Positions 28,598 through 40,000 of a stretch of DNA of 64,000 nucleotides are shown piece after piece (position 1 is the stretch's first letter; every line of letters starts with the position of its first letter). Under the pieces are notes generated by a model that made no database searches, was not told where the DNA came from, and worked only from the letters and a program-made list of their open reading frames with translations. Source of the DNA: Variovorax boronicumulans (GTDB taxonomy: Bacteria; Pseudomonadota; Gammaproteobacteria; Burkholderiales; Burkholderiaceae_C); NCBI RefSeq assembly GCF_019352895.1, contig NZ_JAAAFX010000004.1:1348991-1412990 (forward strand), in the 5' to 3' direction. The position numbers and the translations under genes are program-made.

Positions 28598-29611
28598 CTA
28601 CCCCAGCATCACCAGTCCGGCCGGCAGCCGTGTGACACGCGCGCCGAACAGCACCTCGATCTGCCCGATCGCCTCGTCCAGCGCATCGATGCGGAAATGC
28701 CCGCTGAGCCGATGGCGAGCCAGCGCGTTGCTGGTGAGCACCACGCGGCCCGCGCGGTAGCGGTTGATCTCTTCCACCGCCTCCGACAGCGGCGTGTTGC
28801 TGAATGCCACCACGCCGCGGCGCCAGGCCAGCGCCTGCGCCACGTCGACCGCCGACACCGCGCCCACGCCGCCGGCCCCCACGTCCACGCGCTCACCGGC
28901 CCGCAGCGCCAGGCGCCCCGCTTCGGACAGCACCACCGCCGCGCCTTCGGTGCAGGTGACCACACAGCGCTCGGCCATGCGCCGCACCGCCACGCTGCCC
29001 ACGCCCGGCAGCACCTGCGCGCCCTCGATGTCCACCGTGAGCGGCAGCGCATCGGGTCCGCGACGCACCGCGATCTCGCCCGCGATCAGCTGGATGCGGC
29101 GGCCCTCCTCCGCGCCACCGGCCGGCCGCAGCGACAGGCTGGTGCGGGTGTTGAGCGTGACGTCGAGCGCGTCGGCCAAGGCCACCCGGCTCTGCTCTCC
29201 GATGCCGGTGCGGTAGTCGGCCGCGAACTCGCCCCACGAAGGCCACAGGCCCAGCGGCGGCCGCACCGCCGCCACCACCACCGCCGCGCCCACGGCCGAC
29301 ATGCCCGCGCCCAGCAGCCAGCGGCGCCGCGGATCGACGCCGGCCGTCACCGCCACTGCGGCGCCGCGCCGCCGGCGTTCGGGGAACAGCCGGTCGTGCG
29401 TGCGCGCGACCGCGGCGATGTCATGCCACTCCTGGCGCGCACGCGCGAAGGCCTCGCGGTGGGCGGCACTGCGCGCGCACCAGTCCGACAGCAGCCGCGC
29501 ATCGCGGCCACGCGCCTGGCCCGATTGCAGCCGGTGCACCCAGGCGCGCGCCTCCTCGTCGAGGGAGGATGCCGGTTCGCCGGAGGAGTTGAAAGCCATG
29601 TTCACGTTCAT
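28598..29611 (-). CDS. FecR-type anti-sigma factor/sensor (cassette B, fecR2)
   Basis: 337-residue FecR paralogue. A DUF4880-like N-terminus (about 17-65) is followed by DPRRRWLLGAG (93-103), a twin-arginine-like motif before a hydrophobic stretch to about 116. The periplasmic core starts PPLGLWPSWGEFAADYRTGIGE and contains LNTRTSLSL. A pair of cysteines lies in ERCVVTCTEG. The C-terminal STN-like end runs from FSNTPLSEAVEEINRYR. ATG 29611 is taken; ATG 29599 (MAFNSS) is a second candidate. It lies 103 bp after sigma2, with a candidate promoter in the gap, and 139 bp before FHA2. Expected to sequester sigma2 until signalled by the STN protein of this cassette. Confidence 0.92.
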   Translation of the reverse strand: MNVNMAFNSSGEPASSLDEEARAWVHRLQSGQARGRDARLLSDWCARSAAHREAFARARQEWHDIAAVARTHDRLFPERRRRGAAVAVTAGVDPRRRWLLGAGMSAVGAAVVVAAVRPPLGLWPSWGEFAADYRTGIGEQSRVALADALDVTLNTRTSLSLRPAGGAEEGRRIQLIAGEIAVRRGPDALPLTVDIEGAQVLPGVGSVAVRRMAERCVVTCTEGAAVVLSEAGRLALRAGERVDVGAGGVGAVSAVDVAQALAWRRGVVAFSNTPLSEAVEEINRYRAGRVVLTSNALARHRLSGHFRIDALDEAIGQIEVLFGARVTRLPAGLVMLG

Positions 29612-29677
29612 CGATTGGATACTGGGCGCGCCGCCTTCGACGGAAGGCGCGGGCGATGTCTGCGCGACGCATCACAC

Positions 29678-29709
29678 CCTGGACGAATGGCGCGGCCCGC
29701 AACCGCCAA
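29678..29709 (-). promoter_or_regulatory. Candidate ECF-sigma promoter of fecR2
   Basis: Minus strand TTGGCGG (29709-29703), 17 nt, CGTCCAGG (29685-29678), in the gap between sigma2 and fecR2. Its counterpart before FHA2 has CTGGCGG, 16 nt, CGTCTAGG. The ATG is 66 nt downstream. Inferred to be read by sigma2. Confidence 0.42.
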
Positions 29710-29714
29710 GATTT

Positions 29715-30221
29715 CTATTTCCTGTTGATCTGCATCTGCTCGGCGCAGAAGGCGTGGGCCAGGTGGATCTCGCGCTCGACGCGCCGCAGCGAGATGTTGT
29801 AGCGCTGCGCCAGCTCCTTCTGCGGCGTGCCTTCGACCCGCGAGGCGAACAGCAGTTGGCGGCGCAGTGGCGGCAGGCGGTCCATGGCATGCGCCACGGC
29901 CTCGAGCTCGATGCGCGCCGCGGCCGCGTCGGCGGGGTTGGCACCCTTGTCGGGCAGCAGCAGCGCATCCACGTCCTCCATCGACAACAGCTGCCGATCG
30001 GCACGGATGCGATCGATCGCCAGGTTGACCGCGGTGCGCAGCAGGAAGCTCTGCGGGCTCTTCACCGGCGCGCCGAGCGCGCGGGTCGAGAGCTTGACGT
30101 AGGTGTCGTGCAGCACGTCCTCGGCCATCTCGGTCGAGCCCAGCCGATGCACCAGCTTGCGCTTGAGCATGTCGTAGCGGTCGACGAAGAAGCGCAGCAG
30201 CTCGGACGGCATCTCGCTCAT
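29715..30221 (-). CDS. ECF sigma-70 family RNA polymerase sigma factor (cassette B)
   Basis: 168-residue FecI-like sigma factor. Region 2 is at about 12-80 (STEMAEDVLHDTYVKL, SPQSFLLRTAVNLAIDRI). Region 4 is at about 108-160 (LPPLRRQLLFASRVEGTPQKE, then LAQRYNISLRRVEREIHLAHA as helix-turn-helix). ATG 30221 overlaps the stop of the STN gene by 4 bp (ATGA), so the two are coupled; ATG 30212 is a weaker alternative. It differs clearly from sigma1 in region 4, in keeping with a different promoter sequence in this cassette. Confidence 0.93.
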   Translation of the reverse strand: MSEMPSELLRFFVDRYDMLKRKLVHRLGSTEMAEDVLHDTYVKLSTRALGAPVKSPQSFLLRTAVNLAIDRIRADRQLLSMEDVDALLLPDKGANPADAAAARIELEAVAHAMDRLPPLRRQLLFASRVEGTPQKELAQRYNISLRRVEREIHLAHAFCAEQMQINRK

Positions 30222-30928
30222 GGGGCCTCCGCCGCGCAGTCGCCGGTCTGCGACGGCGGCCGCGGCAGCACCAGCAGCGCGACCGGCGAGGTACCCGGCG
30301 CCGGTGCCGCGTCGCCCAGGTCGAGGCCAGTCAGCCGGGACTCGATGCGTGCGTCGCGCGCCGCCTCCCCCGTGGGATGGATGCGCAGGCGCACGATGCG
30401 GCCGTCGGCACCGGTCCAGAGGTTCATCGCCAGCCGGTAGGTACCTGGCACAGTGCGCGGATCCGCGCACAGCGCCGACAGGATGCGCGCCTGCAGCCGG
30501 CCGCGGTAGCGCAGCAGGGCCGGGTCGGGGGCGGCCTGCGCGGCATCGGCCGGCGCCGCGGCGAGCGCGGGCAGGGGCGCGGCCGCCTCGAGCGACTCGC
30601 GCGCCAGCATGAAGCCGGTGGCGGACGTAGGCCGCGCCACCACCCCCGTGCCCTCGAGCAGCCGCTGCAGCGCGGCGGCCGGCGTCATCTGGCCCTGCAC
30701 CGCGGCGGCGCTCAGGCCGCTGGCGGTGCTGGCTTCATAGAGCAGCGAGGCGCCGGTGAGCCGATGGAAGGCAGTGAGCGCCTCGGCCAGAGGCTGCGCG
30801 GCGATGTCGAAGCGCAAGGTGCCGATCGACGACGAAGCCACGGGTCCCACCGATGCGCCCTGCGCAATCGCGCACATGCTCGCCATGGCGGTCACGATGG
30901 CCAGCACGCGTCGCATGGCGGCTGGCAT
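30218..30928 (-). CDS. Periplasmic STN-domain protein with TonB-C-like C-terminus (cassette B)
   Basis: 236-residue exported protein, first gene of cassette B. Signal peptide about 1-25 (cleavage probably after AIAQGA). STN domain about 38-110 (LRFDIAAQPLAEALTAFHRLTG; LLEGTGVVARPTSATGFML). An Ala-rich linker follows, then a TonB-C-like domain about 145-236 (YRLAMNLWTGADGRIVRLRIHPTGEAARDARI). No barrel or transmembrane anchor. Same architecture as the STN proteins at 12072-12752 and 48292-49029, but low identity outside the core motifs. ATG 30928 precedes a second ATG at 30916; no Shine-Dalgarno is evident. Inferred to act on fecR2. Confidence 0.82.
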   Translation of the reverse strand: MPAAMRRVLAIVTAMASMCAIAQGASVGPVASSSIGTLRFDIAAQPLAEALTAFHRLTGASLLYEASTASGLSAAAVQGQMTPAAALQRLLEGTGVVARPTSATGFMLARESLEAAAPLPALAAAPADAAQAAPDPALLRYRGRLQARILSALCADPRTVPGTYRLAMNLWTGADGRIVRLRIHPTGEAARDARIESRLTGLDLGDAAPAPGTSPVALLVLPRPPSQTGDCAAEAP

Positions 30929-31022
30929 GGGGGGGCTTCACGGAAGAGGGTGAGGTGTTGCATGGCGAAGAGGCGCGCAGGCGCGCCCCAAGGCCGTCAC
31001 TGCGCAGCCGGATGCTGAAGAC

Positions 31023-31050
31023 CGCGGATGACACTGTCATGTCATCCGCG
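31023..31050. promoter_or_regulatory. Perfect inverted repeat between FHA3 end and cassette B
   Basis: 11-bp arms CGCGGATGACA / TGTCATCCGCG around a 6-nt centre, 23 bp after the FHA3 stop and 94 bp before the STN2 ATG. Inside it lies ATGACA-C-TGTCAT. No T-tract follows on the minus strand. It could be an operator for STN2, a factor-assisted terminator of FHA3, or both. Confidence 0.55.
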
Positions 31051-31073
31051 CATTCGACCCGCTGCCGGCCCTC

Positions 31074-34000
31074 TCAGCGCACCAGCCCGCGCCGCTCGCC
31101 CGGCGTGAGCGGCTGCTGCTGCGCCGCGGTCAGCGTGCCCGCGCCCAGCACCTGCACCACGCCGTCGGGGTTGTAGCCCACGCGTTCGGCCGCGCCGCCT
31201 TCACGGCCCTGCGGCGGCGCCGCGGGGGCCTCGTTGCCGAAGCCCAGCACCCGCACGGTGAACACCGAGGGCAGCGCCTGGCGCGCCGCTGCCCGTTCGC
31301 GCTGCATCACCTCCTGCGCCGCCACCGCGGCCTGGGCGGCGGCGGCGCTGGCGTTGCTCAGCGCGCCCACGTTCACCGACGCCACCACCGGCATGCCGAT
31401 CGACTGCCCCTTGACCTGGATGTTCTCCGCGTTCACCACCTGCAGTGCCGCCAGGTTCACGTTGCCCGACACGCGGATGCCGGCCTCGCCCGCATCGATG
31501 GTGCCCAGCGGCGCGATCAGGTCGACGTCGCCCGGCGGGATCTCCGGGATCGGGTTCAGCGTGGCGATGCCGGCACCGGTGCTGGGCGTGGCCGGCGACA
31601 GCGTCACGTTGCCCACGCTGTCGTAGACGCGCCGCTGCGGCGTGGCCACCACCGTGGTCTTGGCGCCGCGCCCGGCGTTGATGTCGCCCTCGGCCGACCA
31701 GGCCAGGATGCTGCCGCCGAAGGTGGTGAAGATGCGGCTCTGCCCCATCAGGATGTCGCCCTTCGCGTAGATGTGGATGTCGCCCTCGCCCAGCGTCATC
31801 ACGCCCGAGCCCGGGCCTGGCACGAAGCCGCCGTCGACACCCACCAGCGTGCGCCCGCCCGGCGTCATGATGCTGATATCGCCGCCGAAGTTGGTGTGGA
31901 TGCCGGCGTCCAGCACGTCGTAGAAGGACACGCCGTAGCCCGGCCGGTTCAGCGCCACCCACTCCGCGTAGGTCAGGTAGTTCACCCCCGGGCGCGGGCG
32001 CGCCTGGCCGGTGCCGTTGTTCACATAGTCGGCGTTGTAGTAGAGCGCGCTGCTGAACATCGTCAGGTCGCCCGCATACGACAGCGCCTGGCCCTGTGCG
32101 TCGTGCGAAGGCAGCAGCGTGGCGATGGCTTCGCGCCCGCGCAGGTAGCTGCCGAAGCGCTTGCCGCCCTCGTCGTTGTACTCGCGCCCACCGGCCTTGA
32201 TCTCGGCGTAATACACGTTGCGCAGGAAGGCGCTGCGTTGCTCGGCCGGCAGCGCGTCGAAGAAGGCGCGCGCATCCATGGTGGCGGCATCGAAGTGCAG
32301 GCCCGAACGGTTGGCGCCCGCCTTGCCGAAGCGTTCGTTCAGCCAGTTGACCAGGTGCAGCCGGCTCTCGACCTTGTACTCGCGCGCCAGCGCCCGGCTG
32401 GCGGCCGTGTCGCCACCGGCCAGGGCCTGCTCGCGCCGGTGGTCGAGCGTGCCCTGCTGCGCGGCCAGGAAAGCCTCGGCACCGGCCTCGTCGCCGGTGT
32501 AGCCGAACTCGCGCGCCAGCCATTGCGACAGCGTGAGCTGCCCGCCGTACACGGTCAGCGCGGTCCCGGGCTGGTCGGCAAAGGGCAGATCGGGATTGGC
32601 GAGGTGGGCCGGATCGAGGTAGCGCGCGGCGAACGCATCCCAGTGCGCGCCCGAGCCCAGGCCGGCGGCCACGGCGATGCTGGCGCCGCTGGCGCGGTCG
32701 GACGCCACCCCGTCGACGGCCGGGCCCAGGCTCTTGAACTCGCCCTTGTCGGCCAGGTAGATGTTGCGCCCGGCGCTCACGTCCAGCAGGCCGGGGCCGG
32801 TGACGTAGAAGCTGCTGTAGCGGATGTCGCGGCCGGCCTGCACCACCGAGACATCGTCGGCGAAGGCGTGCGCGATCAGGTTGCCGCGGCTGTTGCCGGT
32901 GGAGTCCTTGACACCCGTGACGGTGTCCGCGCGACCGAGCTGCGTGCCCGAGTCGGTGATGTCGCGCCCGGCGCGCACCGCCACCGGCATCGAGCCTTCA
33001 TAGCGCGAGCCCTGGGCCCCCGCCGGAAAGCCCAGCAGCACTTCCTGGCCCACGCGCAGGCCGACGATGTCGCCCTCCACCGCGTAGTAGCGCGCCGGCG
33101 CCTGGCCCACGCTGGCGTAGGCGGCCGTGGCCGCGCTGCCGAAGGTGAAGAGCGGCGCCACGTTGGCGCGGCCACCCTCCGCGCTGATCCAGGTGTTGCG
33201 GCTCGCCACCTCGGCCGCGGTGTTGTGCACCCAGAGCGGGTCCCAACCGTAGGGTCCTCCGCCCGAGTCCGCCACCTGGCCGACGAAGCCGGGCCGGAAC
33301 ACGCTGGACATCGCGGCCGGATCGGCCGTCGAGGCGCTGAACACGAAGCCGCTGCCGAAGATCGAGTCGCGCGCCAGCAGCTGCAGTTCGCCGCGGCCGG
33401 TGGCGTTGGCGAACTGCGCATCGGTCGGCGACGGCGCCAGCACCACGCCGAAGGCCACGCGCAGGGGGGTCTGGCCGAAGTTGTTGACCAGCGAGGTGGT
33501 GCTCACGCCGTAGTAGAGGCTGCCGTTGGCCGCCGCCGCGCGCAGGATCGACGGGTAGAAATAGCCGTCGCTGTTGGCCGACTGGTTGCGCCCGTCGCCG
33601 TTCCAGCGCAGGTCTTCCTGTCCACCGCCTTCGGCCCAGGCCGTGGTGGGGGTGAGGTTCCCGCCCGCGCTCAGCAGGTCGATGGCCGTGGTCGGTGTCC
33701 ACATCGAGAACCAGGTCCAGCCCAGGTCCGCATGCTGCGTGCCCTGGTAGGAGAACGAGGTCGATTCGAGCATCAGCGTGCGCCCGGGGTCGGCCACGCC
33801 GCCCAGCACCAGGTCGCCGCGCGTCTCGATGCGCACCGTGCTGTCGCCCAGCACCAGGATCGGGCCGCCGCCGGCCAGCGCCGCACCGGCCGCGTACGGG
33901 TCGCCGGTGCGCGTGTCCACCAGGTTCAGCGCGCCATAGCGCGGCTGCGTGCCGCCGATGGCGCCGGCGTCGATGTGCAGCGCGCCACGCAGGTTGACGA

Positions 34001-37000
34001 AGGTGCTGTTGAGGTCGTGCTCGTTGCGGCGCCAGGTGGCGTCGGGGTTGAGCGTGCCGCCCAGGCGCAGGTCCAGGTCGCCGCCGCCGGTCTGCACCAG
34101 CGTGCCGTCGGCCGTGATGCGGCCGGTGCTGGCCACGGCCAGGTGCAGGCCCTGGCTGCGCGGGTTGTGCGAGGACGCTTCGAGCTGTTGGCCGGACGGG
34201 TTGGGCCGCGTGCTGCCGCGCGGATCGATGATGCCGGCGTTGCCACCCGCTTCCACCCGCAGGTTGCCGCCACCCAGCGTGCCCACGCCGGTGAAGCCGA
34301 CCAGGGACGGGTCGTTGCCGTACAGGTAGGTCCCGTACTCGTCGGGATTGCCGTCGGCGCCGCCGCCCACGTAGGTGCCGAAGTTGATCCACCAGGCCGT
34401 GGGCACGGCGCTGGCGCCGCTTTCCACCGAGCCGGTGCCCTGGCGCCAGAGCCAGTTGCCGACCGCTGTGCTGGCGTGCTGCTGGCGCGTGTTGCCGAAG
34501 GTGTAGGAGGGCTCGATGTAGGCGGCGTTGTTGCCGATCAGGTCACCCGTGAGATTGCCGCCGGCACGCAGCAGCACGTTGCCGCCGCGCTCGGGGTACC
34601 AGGCCGCATAGAGGCTGGCGGCGCCGCCGTCCACCAGGGGTTCGAAGGCCGCGCCTTCGGGCTGCAGGATGGTGCCATCGGCGGCGCGGGCGCGCGCGCG
34701 GTCGAAACCGGCGCCCGGCGCGGCCGAGGGCGTGCCGGCCGTGTACACGCCGTAGGGCGTGCGCAGGTCCAGGTCGCCGGCGGCGATCAGGTCCAGATCG
34801 CCGGTGCCGGTGCGCAGCACGCTGAACAGCTGCTGGCGCGCCGGCTTCATCACCACCTCGGCGCTCAGGAACTCGACCACCGTGCCGAAGCCGTAGTCGT
34901 TGAGTTCCTCGACCTTCTGCCAGATCACCCCATAGTCCTTCAGCACCTGGATGGTGTCGGACTTCAGCAGCGTGCCCGGCTGCCAGTCGAAGCCGTAGTA
35001 CAGGCTCATCATCTCGAGGAAGCCGGGGTCGACGCCGAGGGGCAGCTGATAGGTCTGGTCGTAGGCGGTGCCCAGGCCGAAGTGGGTATCGGCCAACTGC
35101 AGCCGTGCCGTGCTGCCGGGCCGGGTCAGGCGCGAATCGGCAGCGCCCAGGTCGGCGCCGGCCACCAGGCGCAGGTCGCTCGACTGCGAGCCCGGCGCCA
35201 GCATGGGTGCCAGCGCCCAGGTGCGGCCCTGCCGGCCCTGCGCGTCGGCGGGACGCAGATCCACCACCGTCGCGCCGTCCGGCAGCACGACGTCGGTTTC
35301 CGAGGGCACGATCGCGCCCTTGGCCAGGGTCAGCGGCTGCGCCAGCGTCAGGTCCATCGGCAGCTTCCGGCCGGCCGGCCAGAAGCTGGCCGCCAGCGTC
35401 GTGGGCGCCGTGAGGCGGAAGCCCGCATCCAGCCGCAGGCCGGCCGCGAGCACCAACGGCTCGCGCAGCACGGTGCCGGCGGCGTGCAGCAGCGTGCCAT
35501 CGGCATCGCGCACCGCCGCGGCCAGCACGGTGCCGGCGGGCAGGCTCAGGCTCTGGCCCAGCGGCATGGCCACGGGCAGCACGCTGCCGGCGGGCAGGCT
35601 CAGGCCTGCGACGGGCAGGTCGTAGTTGAGCGTGCGGCCGGCCTTGAACACCGTGCCCGCGTCCAGCGTGGCCACGCCCGCATGCGGAATCACCAGGTCG
35701 CCGCCGAAGGGCATGCGGCCGGCCGGCAGCACCCAGCCCCTGTCGTCGGGCGTCTCGCCCAATCGCGAGCCATCGAAGCCGTCGCTGATGCTGCCGAAGA
35801 TCTGCAGGTTGCCGCCCGCGCGCAGCACCAGCGCGCCGGCTTCACCGGAGCCGTGGACGCCGGTCCGCTGCGAATGCGGGTTGACGCTGGCGTAGCGATG
35901 GCCCGACAGGTCGATGTCGCCATCCACATGCAGGTCGCCCGTGGTGGCCACTTCGACACCGGGACGCAGGCGGAACTGGTCGCTGTAGGCCCGCAGGCCG
36001 GCGAGCCGGCCGTTCATCAACGCGCCGTTGGCCAGCGCGTGGCCGATGAAGGTGGCGCTTTCGCCGTGGCGCGCGTCCAGCCAGGCCTGGTCGATGGCCT
36101 GGTAGGGGCGTCCGTCGACCGTGGTCTCGGTGCCCAGGGGCGCGTCTTCGTAGCGCTGGAAGGCGTTGAGCGCGATGGAACGCGCGCCGGTGATGGTCAG
36201 CGCGCCGGCGGCGTCGATGTCCACGTCGTGGCCGGTGGCGCCGCCCAGGCGCCGGGCATTGAGCGCCACCGTGCCGTAGCGGGCATCCGCGCCGGCCACG
36301 TCGAGCCGCATCGTGGCGCCCGGCGCGAGCAGCAGGCGGCCGTCGCCCGCATCGATCTCGATCACGGCGCGGTTGGGCGCCTCGATCGCCTGGCCGTAGC
36401 TGTCGCGGCGCAGCACGCTGGCGCGGGCATCGAGCACGCCCGTGCCGGCCACGGTCAGGCCGTGGTTCGCGGCCAGGCGGATGGTGCCGGCCTGCTCGCC
36501 GCTGGCATCGATGCGCCCGTTGACCGTGAGGTGGCCGTTGTCGACCGAGACGTTGATCTCGCGGGCCTTGAGCTCGTCGCCGATCGCCAGGTCGCCCTGG
36601 CCGAGGCGGAAGCTGCGGCCGCCGAACACGCCGCCGTCGCTCAGGCGCGCGTTGAGGCCTGCGAAGTCGTCGATGCGCAGGCCATGCACCTCCACCGTGC
36701 CGGCTGCGAAAGGCACCTGCGTGCCGCCGGCGTCGTAGCGGCCGCTGGTGCGGCCGTCGATGGCGCCGGCCAGGCCCACCGTGCCCTCGACGGCGATGGC
36801 CGTGAGCCGGCCGGCGCGATTCTGCTGGGCCGACAGGTCGATGCGCGACGCGGCGGCCTGCGTCACATTGCCGCTGCGGCTGTCGAGCTTCACTTCGCCG
36901 CCCCAGCTGTAGCTGCTGACGTCGAAGAAGTCGATCTTGCGGCCCGCCAGGTCCAGCTGCGCGCCGTCGTCCAGCCGCACATCGTCGCCGGCCGACAGGC

Positions 37001-40000
37001 CGAGCTTGCCGCTGGGCAGCAGCACGGCGGTGTCGAGCGTGAGCCCTCGGCCTGCATCGAGCGACAGCGTGGCGCCCAGCGCATCGGCCAGCGTGGCGTT
37101 GTCGGGCAGCGGCGAGGCGCTGCCGGCCGGCGCCTTGGCCGTGATGGCACCGCCGGCCTTGAGGGTGTTCACCGAGCCGGCGTGGCCGGTCAAAAGCGGT
37201 GTCAGCAGGTGCAGGTCGCCACCGCTGTAGTGGCAGGCCTGGGCCGCGTCGTCCCAGTCGCCCTGCGACCGGTACACGGCCAGCGAGCCCTTGTGGTTGG
37301 CGGTGATGCGCTCGCTGGCATTCAGGTGCACGCTGTCGAAGCCCAGCACCAGGCGGTCGTGGCTGTTCAGGGTGTCGGCCTGGCTGCGCGGGCCGTAGCC
37401 GAATTCGATCTGGCGCGCGTCCACCACGAAGCGGCCGCTGCCGCTGCCGGCGCCGCCGGCCACCACCGTGCCCGGAAGGCTCAGCGCACCGTTCCACACC
37501 AGCCTGTCGGTCTCGATGTGCGCCACGTCGCCGGCCGCACCCCAGCCGTAGATCGCGGGCGCACCCAGCACCAGGTTCTGCAGCGCGGAGCGGCCGGTGG
37601 CCGCGTCGACGGTGGAGAGCTTCACGCTGCCGAAGAAGTTGACCGCGTCGCGTGCGCTCAGCACCAGGTTTTCCAGTGCGGGTGCGCCGGTGCGGGTGTC
37701 GCCCTGCAGCAGCCGGTCCAGCACCTGCTGGTCGAGCGTGAGGCCCGCGGGCAGGATGCCGCCGTCATGGGCGGCCGCCAGCTGCGCCTGCGTGCCGACG
37801 TTGATGGCGCCCACGGCCAGCACCAGGTCGCGCGCGCCATAGCGCACCGAATCGTCCAGCAGGAAGGACTGGTCGGTCACCGCGGTGATGGTGCCCTCCG
37901 AATACAGGCGGGTCTCGCCGGTGCAGCTGGCACCGGCGGCGCAGGTGCCGATGTGGATGCGGCCCGCGCCAGCGCCCGGCGTGCCGGTGGTCGTGGGCGG
38001 CAGCACGTCGAGGCGGCCGTTGCTCAGCGCCAGCACGGAGGCCGGTCCCGGCGCGACGACGTAGCCGTCGGCCGCGCTCCAGGCGGCCGCGCCGCGGCGC
38101 AGGGTGTCGATGCCTGCGCCCTGCTCCAGCGTGATGCCGCCGTCCGTGCGGCCGGTCACCAGGAAGACCTGCGGGGCCGACAGCACGGCGCCCGCGCGCA
38201 GCACGATCTCGGCAGTGGTGCCGGAGGACGAGCCCAGGCCGACGCGCCAGGCGTCGGCGGTCGAGCCGTAGCCTGCCAGGACGGTGAAGGTGGAGGCCGG
38301 CAAGCCGCCGATGGCGATCACGCTGGCGCCGATGCCGTTGAGCAGGTCGGCCTGTACCGAGAGGCCTGCGTAGCCCGTGGTGGGCGCGGCGCCGCCGGCC
38401 AGCACCTCGACCTGGGGCGCGAGCAGCGACACCGTGCCGCCGCGCCCTCCCTCGGCTGCGGCGAACTGCACCGTGCCAGGGGCGATCTGCAGCTGCGCGC
38501 CCGGCAACAGCGAGAGCACGCGCGCGTCGCGCTCGAGCTGCGGGCGCGGCACGCTGTCGCGCAGGGCCCAGTCCAGGCCGAACTGCGCGTAGCTGGTCTC
38601 GTTGTATTGCGCATAGCTGCGCAGCGTGCCGCCCGGCGTCAGCACGGCCTGCGTGCTCAGCGCATCGACGATGCCGGTGTGGGCCACGCCCAGGCGCGCC
38701 GCCGTGCTGTACGAGCCATTGCGCATGGCGTGGGTGCCGCCGAAGGCGGCCTGGCTCGGGGCCAGGCCGTTGAGCTCGACGCGGAAGGCGCCGGGCATCA
38801 GCGCGTAGCTGGAAGGCAGCAGCGTGTAGGTGCCCGCGGGCAGCCCCGGCACGCCTTCGCCGATGGTGATCTGGCGGCCCACCCCCGGGTCGCCCGCGCC
38901 CTTCTCGGCCGCGACCGGCGCGGCCGCGGCTTGCACCCCCGGCACGATGGCGTAGACCGGGTTGGTGGCCAGGCCCGGCAGCACGAAGCGGCCGTTCGCC
39001 TGCACCTGCAGCAGCGGGTGCAGGCGCGCGTCGGTGGAACCGCCGCGGCCCGACAGGAAGCCGGCGCCCTGGAGCGCACCGCCGCCGCGCAGGTCGAGCG
39101 TGGCGCCGGCCTGCACATCGATGTCGCGCGCCGTCAGGCGCACGCTGCCCAGCAGGTCGCCCAGGCCGTAGTAAGGCACGTCGAGGCCGGCGTAGTTGTA
39201 GGTCAGCCCGTCGACCGTGCCGCCATAGGGCATCACCAGCCCGGCCGCGCTCACCGACGTGACGCTGCCCGGCAGCAGTTGCACGGTGGACGGCGGCGTG
39301 CCCTGGGCCGCGCCGATGCCCAGCGTGACCGTGCCCAGCGGCGCGCGCACCACGCCCCCCTGCGCCACGTTGGCCGACAGCAGCTGCAGCGAGCCGAACA
39401 CCGCATAGGGCAGCGCCGCTTCGGGCCCGCCGCTGTGTTCGATGCGCAGGCTGCGCGCCGGGTCGTAGCCGATCTCGAAGCTGCCCCAGTTGGAGAGTGC
39501 GCCGCGCTGGCCGGCGATGACCTGCGCGCGGGCGCCAGTGGCCGGGTACAGCTGGCTGGCCGCCAGCACCAGGTCGCCCACGGTGGTGAGCGAGGTGTTG
39601 AAGAGCACGCCGCGGCTGGAGGCCAGGAAGCGCAGGTCGCCCTCGCTGCGCAGCGTCACGAGGTCGAAGCCGGCCCGCTGGATCAGCGGATCGGCCGCAC
39701 GCACCTGGCCGAAGGTGCCGAACTTCACCTCGTCGAGCACGTCGAGCAGCGAGGACTCCACCAGCAGCCGCGAATCCGCGGCCACTTCCACCATGCCGAG
39801 GATGCCCGAAGGCTGGGGCAGCGCACGCGGCAGCAGGTTGAAGTCCTTCTGGCTGCGTGTGACCCCGGCCAGGCGCACGTGCGGCGCGGCCAGGCGCACG
39901 CTGGCGCCCTCGGCGGACCCTTCGACCAGGCTGATGCTGCCGGACGTGAGGCGCAGGCTCTGGCCCAGCGTCAGGTCGAGCCCGCCTTCGAGCGTGATCA

